DNA of 7,209 nt from DATDMG01 sp036518955 (GTDB taxonomy: Bacteria; Actinomycetota; Actinomycetes; Actinomycetales; Kineosporiaceae): the NCBI GenBank assembly GCA_036518955.1, contig DATDMG010000408.1:1-7209 (forward strand), in the 5' to 3' direction. Below are positions 3,685 to 7,209 of this stretch, in pieces (position 1 is the stretch's first letter; every line of letters starts with the position of its first letter). Below the pieces are notes generated by a model that ran no database searches, was not told the DNA's origin, and worked only from the letters and a program-made list of their open reading frames with translations. The position numbers and the translations under genes are program-made.

Positions 3685-5679
3685 ATGACCGCTCATCCCG
3701 GCGCGCGCCACCGCGGGCTGTCCGTCGTCATCGTCGGTGGCGGCCCGCGCGGCACGGGCCTGGTGGAACGGCTCGTGGCGAACGCCCCCGAACTGCTGGG
3801 CGACGCCGCGCTGACGGTGCACGTCGTCGAGCCGTTCACGATCGGCGCCGGCCGGATCTGGCGGTCGGACCAGTCCCCGCTCCTGTGGGCGAACTCCCAG
3901 GCCGAGGACATGACGATGTTCACCGACGCCTCGTGCCGGATCGAGGGTCCCGTCGTGCCCGGGCCGACGTTCCTGGAATGGGCCCGGATGCCGCGGCTGG
4001 CGGGCACCGGCGCGCCGGAACTGGACGCCGAGCGGGCCGCCGTCCACGGGATGACCTTCCCGACCCGGCGCCTGCTCACCGAGTACCTCGGCTGGACCTT
4101 CCGGCGCGCGGTGCGGTCCGCGCCGGCGAACCTGACCGTCCGGGTGCACCCCGACCGCGCCGTGGACATCACCGACGCCGCGGACGGGCGCCAGCTCGTA
4201 CACCTCGAGCGCGCCGGCGACCCGCTCGTCGCGGACGTCGTCCTGCTGGCCCAGGGACACCTGCCCGCCGGGCCGCTCGGCCGGAGCGTCGAGACCGCGC
4301 GGGCGGCCGCCGAGCACGGGCTGACCTACCTGCCGGAGGAGTACACGGCCGACAGCGACCTGTCGGTACTGCAGCCCGGCCAGGACGTCCTCGTCCGCGG
4401 CGCCGGGCTGGCCTTCATCGACCTCATGGTGCTGGTGGCACAGGGGCGTGGCGGGCGGTTCACCCCGGACGGCGACCGGCTCGTCTACCACGCGTCGGGC
4501 CTCGAGCCGCGGCTGTTCGTCGGCTCCCGACGCGGCGTCCCGTACCACTCCAAGATCACCTACCGGTTGCGCGGACCGCGCGCCCCGCACCCGCGGTTCC
4601 TCACTCCGCAGGTGGTCGACGCGCTCCTGGCACCGGCGGCGGAGGAGCTGGACTTCCGGCGCGACGTCTGGCCCCTGCTGGCCAAGGAGCTGGCGTTCGG
4701 GCACTACCACGAGCTGTTCGCGGCGCACCCGGACGCCGTCCGGGTGCCGTGGCGCGCGTTCGAGCAGGCGCTCGCCGAGCACCCGTGGGGCAGCACCGCC
4801 CTCGCGAGCGCCATCGCGGACGCGGTGCCGGATCCCGCCGACCGGTTCGACCCCGACGCGCTCGACCGCCCGCTGCGCGGGGTCCACCTGCCGGACGCGG
4901 ATGCCCTGCAGCAGCACCTGATCGACTACGTCGAGGCGGACCTGGCCCGGCGCACCGACCCGCGCCACTCGGCGGACCTGGGCTTCTTCAACGCCCTGCT
5001 GGCCGGGTTCGAACCGCTGAGCCGGATCATCGCCTCCGGGCGATTCTCGCCCGCCTCCGCTGCGGCGCACGTGCCGTGGTTCGTCGGCTTCTTCAGCTAC
5101 GTCGCCAGCGGGCCGCCCCCACGGCGGTTGCGGGAGTTGCTGGCCCTGGCCCGGGCAGGGGTGGTGCGGTTCCTCGGGGCCGACGTCGAGGTCACCCTCC
5201 GTCCCGCGATGGCCGCGAAACCGGCCGCCTTCGTGGCCACCAGCCCGACCGTGCCCGGCGAGGTGAGGGCGACCGCGCTGGTGGAGGCCCGGGTTCCGGG
5301 CACGACGCTGCACGGCACCGCGGACCCGCTGCTGGCCGCGCTGCACGCCCGCGGCGCGGTCAGCGAAGCCGTGATCACCGGCGCGGACGGCACCCGGACG
5401 ATCCCCACCGGCAGGGTGCGCGTCGAGCCGGACAGTTGCCTGGTGGTCGACGTGCATGGCGCCGCCCATCCGGCCCGGTACGCGTTCGGTGCAGGGACGA
5501 GCGCGGCGACCGCCGGGGCGTTCTCCCGCCCGGGGACCGACGCGGCCTTCTTCCGGCAGAACGACCACGCGATCCGGAAGGTACTGCGCCACCTGGCCCG
5601 GCTCGCCGACCCGCTGCCCGATCCGCTATCCGGCCCCCTGATCGAGCCCCTGTCCGCCTCAACCGGGAGCATTCCATGA
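3685..5679 (+). CDS. FAD/NAD(P)-binding protein (NAD_binding_9-type), riboswitch-controlled
   Basis: The 664-residue protein starts with a Rossmann dinucleotide-binding motif, LSVVIVGGGPRGTG (12-25), ending its second strand in VHVVEP (45-50). A family-typical GAGRIWRSDQSPLLWANSQA block follows (54-73). VVLLAQGHLP (185-194) is the usual mid-domain strand, and VLVRGAGLAFIDLM (235-248) resembles a second nucleotide-binding loop. This is the pattern of the large actinobacterial FAD/NAD(P)-binding proteins (HI0933-like, NAD_binding_9). The reaction is not known to me. It could be an amine- or sulfur-oxidising flavoprotein monooxygenase, and it is not a small flavin reductase by size or motifs. 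Start ATG 3685 has GGAGG at 3672-3676, 8 bases away; the long upstream extension of this frame crosses the riboswitch and is rejected. The C-terminus has a PL tetrapeptide repeat (5605-5652). Its stop overlaps the next start by ATGA, implying translational coupling. Confidence 0.93.
   Translation: MTAHPGARHRGLSVVIVGGGPRGTGLVERLVANAPELLGDAALTVHVVEPFTIGAGRIWRSDQSPLLWANSQAEDMTMFTDASCRIEGPVVPGPTFLEWARMPRLAGTGAPELDAERAAVHGMTFPTRRLLTEYLGWTFRRAVRSAPANLTVRVHPDRAVDITDAADGRQLVHLERAGDPLVADVVLLAQGHLPAGPLGRSVETARAAAEHGLTYLPEEYTADSDLSVLQPGQDVLVRGAGLAFIDLMVLVAQGRGGRFTPDGDRLVYHASGLEPRLFVGSRRGVPYHSKITYRLRGPRAPHPRFLTPQVVDALLAPAAEELDFRRDVWPLLAKELAFGHYHELFAAHPDAVRVPWRAFEQALAEHPWGSTALASAIADAVPDPADRFDPDALDRPLRGVHLPDADALQQHLIDYVEADLARRTDPRHSADLGFFNALLAGFEPLSRIIASGRFSPASAAAHVPWFVGFFSYVASGPPPRRLRELLALARAGVVRFLGADVEVTLRPAMAAKPAAFVATSPTVPGEVRATALVEARVPGTTLHGTADPLLAALHARGAVSEAVITGADGTRTIPTGRVRVEPDSCLVVDVHGAAHPARYAFGAGTSAATAGAFSRPGTDAAFFRQNDHAIRKVLRHLARLADPLPDPLSGPLIEPLSASTGSIP
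5605..5652 (+). repeat. four 12-base repeats coding an xxPL tail
   Basis: Sixteen codons encode ADPL PDPL SGPL IEPL, an imperfect 12-base repeat at the C-terminal end of the FAD/NAD(P)-binding protein. It includes a CTA leucine codon (5626-5628), rare in this window. Probably a flexible tail; the repeat number may vary between strains. Confidence 0.6.
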
Positions 5680-6890
5680 CGCATCTCGCCGTCGCGCTGG
5701 ACGGATTCGGCTGGCACCCCGCCGCCTGGCGCCGCGCGACCCACGACCCCGCGGCCGTGTTCGCGCCCGGCTACTGGGCGGCTCTGGTCGCCGAGGCGGA
5801 GGCCGGCCTGCTGGACCTCGTCACGCTGGAGGACGGCGTCGGGCTGCAGTCCTCGCGGCACGACGCGCTGGACGACCGCGTCGACCAGGTGCGCGGTCGG
5901 CTCGACGCCGTCCTGGTCGCCAACGCCGTCGCGCCGCTCACCGCACGGATCGGGATCGTCCCCACCGCCACCACGACGCATCCGGAGCCGTTCCACCTCT
6001 CCACCGCGATCGCGACGCTGGACCACGTCAGCTCCGGCCGGGCCGGCTGGCGCCCGCAGGTGTCCAGCCGCTCGCAGGACGCGGCGCTGTTCGGGCGCCG
6101 GACGGTCCCGACGTCCTCCCTCGCCGGGTACCTCGTCGGCGACCCCGACGCGGTCGCACTGGTCCGGGAGCTGTTCGACAAGGCCGCGGACGGGGTCGAG
6201 GTGGTGAGGCGGCTGTGGGACAGCTGGGAGGACGACGCCGTGATCCGCGACGTGGCCACCGGCCGGTTCGTCGACCGCGACCGGCTGCACTACATCGACT
6301 TCACCGGTGAGCGGTTCTCGGTCAAGGGCCCGTCCATCACCCCCAGGCCACCGCAGGGGCAACCGCCGGTCGTCACGCTGGCCCACGCCCGGATCCCGTA
6401 CGAGTTCGCCGCCCGCGCCGCCGACGTCGTCCTGATCACCCCGCAGGACGCCGCCGACGCCGCCCGGATCGTCGCCGAGGTCCGCCAGGCCGAGGCCAGG
6501 GTCGGCCGCGCCGGCACGCCGCTGCTCGTGCTCGCCGACCTGCTGGTGTTCCTGGACGACGCCGATGACGTCGCCGCGGCGCGTCAGGCCGACCTGGACG
6601 CCCTCGACGGCACCCGGCTGACCAGCGACGCCGCGATCCGGACGACGACGCCCGAACGGCTCGCCGACGAACTGCTGGCGTGGCAGGAGGCGGGGATCGC
6701 GGGATTCCGGCTGCGCCCCGCCCAGCTGCCGCACGACCTGGAACGGATCACCCGCGGCCTGGTCCCGGTGCTGCAGGGCCGGAGCGCCTTCCGCACCCGG
6801 TACGAGAGCGACACGCTGCGCGGCCACCTCGGGCTGGCCCGTCCGGCCTGCCGCTACGCCGCGGCCGGGCCGAGCTCCGCAGCGTCCTGA
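5676..6890 (+). CDS. luciferase-like (LLM class) flavin-dependent monooxygenase
   Basis: The 404-residue protein is a luciferase-fold flavin-dependent oxidoreductase, more distant from the two NtaA-type proteins but sharing their landmarks. These are LAVALDGFGWHPAAWR (4-19), a weakened LVTLEDGVGL (48-57), HLSTAIATLDHVSSGRAGWR (107-126), VVRRLWDSWEDDAVI (176-190), HYIDFTGERFSVKGPS (205-220) and PRPPQGQPPVV (223-233). The TLDHVSSGRAGW stretch is the flavin-site region of the family. It is somewhat shorter than the NtaA-type neighbour (404 against 446) and lacks the long C-terminal extension. ATG 5676 overlaps the previous stop (ATGA), with GGGAG at 5665-5669 as ribosome site. It should need reduced FMN or possibly F420; classic NtaA relatives use FMNH2. 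Contains one Cys (392) and no internal Met. Role in sulfur release is inferred from the SAM riboswitch and neighbours. Confidence 0.93.
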   Translation: MTHLAVALDGFGWHPAAWRRATHDPAAVFAPGYWAALVAEAEAGLLDLVTLEDGVGLQSSRHDALDDRVDQVRGRLDAVLVANAVAPLTARIGIVPTATTTHPEPFHLSTAIATLDHVSSGRAGWRPQVSSRSQDAALFGRRTVPTSSLAGYLVGDPDAVALVRELFDKAADGVEVVRRLWDSWEDDAVIRDVATGRFVDRDRLHYIDFTGERFSVKGPSITPRPPQGQPPVVTLAHARIPYEFAARAADVVLITPQDAADAARIVAEVRQAEARVGRAGTPLLVLADLLVFLDDADDVAAARQADLDALDGTRLTSDAAIRTTTPERLADELLAWQEAGIAGFRLRPAQLPHDLERITRGLVPVLQGRSAFRTRYESDTLRGHLGLARPACRYAAAGPSSAAS

Positions 6891-6907
6891 CCTCGATCGG
6901 AGACCTC

Positions 6908-7209
6908 ATGACCACCCGGCCCACGGCCCGCAAGCAGGTCGTCCTCGCGGCGCACTTCCCCGGCGTCAACAACCACACCGTCTGGAGCGACCCGGCCGCC
7001 GGGAGCCAGATCGCCTTCTCCTCCTTCCGGCACCTGGCCCAGGCCGCCGAGCGCGGCAGGTTCGACTTCTTCTTCCTCGCCGAAGGGCTGCGGCTGCGGG
7101 AGCAGCGCGGGCTGATCCACGACCTGGACGTCGTCGGGCGGCCGAACACCAGCGCCGTTCTGGCCGCGGTCGCGGCGGTGACCACCCACCTCGGCCTGGT
7201 CGGCACGCT
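6908..7209 (+). CDS. NtaA/SnaA/DszA-family monooxygenase, N-terminal part (runs off window)
   Basis: The first 100 codons are present: MTTRPTARKQVVLAAHFPGV, then NNHTVWSDPAAGSQIAFSSF and RHLAQAAERGRFDFFFLAEG, followed by LRLREQRGLIHDLDVVGRP and VTTHLGLVGT. This is the N-terminal half-barrel of FMNH2-dependent xenobiotic-type monooxygenases, with 'AERGRFDFFFLAEGLRL' equivalent to 'AEAARFDSLFLADSPAL' in the 2078-3418 protein. It is a different subgroup: the 'HFPGVNNHTVWSDP' opening replaces 'LMAGGHHEAAWRLP'. Start ATG 6908 has GGAGA at 6899-6903, and the 17-base gap from the previous stop makes it the third gene of the riboswitch operon. It has no Cys and no internal Met in the visible part. 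The catalytic C-terminal half is outside the window. Confidence 0.92.
   Translation, partial: MTTRPTARKQVVLAAHFPGVNNHTVWSDPAAGSQIAFSSFRHLAQAAERGRFDFFFLAEGLRLREQRGLIHDLDVVGRPNTSAVLAAVAAVTTHLGLVGT

Noticed and set aside
3406..5592. 728-codon open frame on the minus strand
   Set aside because: Its translation is low-complexity Arg/Gly/Val/Pro-rich, the usual antisense shadow of a GC-rich gene, and the plus strand has a clear family match.
3654..6890. 1078-codon plus-strand frame leading into the LLM gene
   Set aside because: Before 5676 it is the out-of-frame shadow of the FAD/NAD(P)-binding gene. The ATGA overlap and GGGAG give the real start at 5676.
1..7209. tRNA, rRNA, CRISPR array, transposase or phage genes
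   Set aside because: I looked for cloverleaf and TTCGA-type signals, regularly spaced repeats, and integrase or transposase motifs, and saw none. The short direct repeats present are isolated pairs.

Overview
The window comes from a very GC-rich actinobacterium. Third codon positions are almost all G or C, GTG is used as a start, an RNA matching the actinobacterial SAM-IV riboswitch is present, and there is a small leader peptide of a type common upstream of sulfur genes in Streptomyces and relatives. The genus cannot be fixed from the sequence. The theme is sulfur scavenging: oxidative release of sulfur from organosulfur compounds, under two different sulfur-sensing cis-elements.

Layout. 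Bases 1-195 hold the 3' part of a sulfotransferase-like gene that loses family resemblance abruptly. Bases 196-660 look like a gene graveyard: minus-strand segments with protein-like codon use, one resembling the EAA loop of an ABC-transporter permease, but broken by frame changes. Bases 720-790 are an AT-rich island that probably contains a promoter. Bases 819-890 encode a 23-residue leader peptide ending in Cys just before its stop. It precedes a TauD/TfdA-family Fe(II)/2-oxoglutarate dioxygenase (1000-1905) and, after a 172-base GC-rich gap, an NtaA/SnaA/DszA-family flavin-dependent monooxygenase (2078-3418). A GC-rich hairpin follows this first unit.

The second unit starts with a good sigma-70-type promoter (3485-3514). 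It is followed at once by a SAM-IV riboswitch (3521-3601 core) and a long structured leader up to the start codon. Three genes follow on the same strand: an FAD/NAD(P)-binding protein (3685-5679), a luciferase-like flavin-dependent monooxygenase overlapping it by ATGA (5676-6890), and the first 100 codons of a second NtaA-type monooxygenase that runs off the window (6908 to the end).

How they fit together (inference). The dioxygenase and the three luciferase-fold monooxygenases would attack C-S bonds of sulfonates, sulfate esters, sulfones or similar compounds and release sulfite. The leader peptide would report cysteine supply and the riboswitch SAM supply, so both units would be on only when sulfur is short. 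Consistent with this, the encoded proteins are very poor in Met and Cys: 11 sulfur residues in about 1,900, not counting initiators. No flavin reductase, sulfonate transporter or sulfite reductase is intact in the window.
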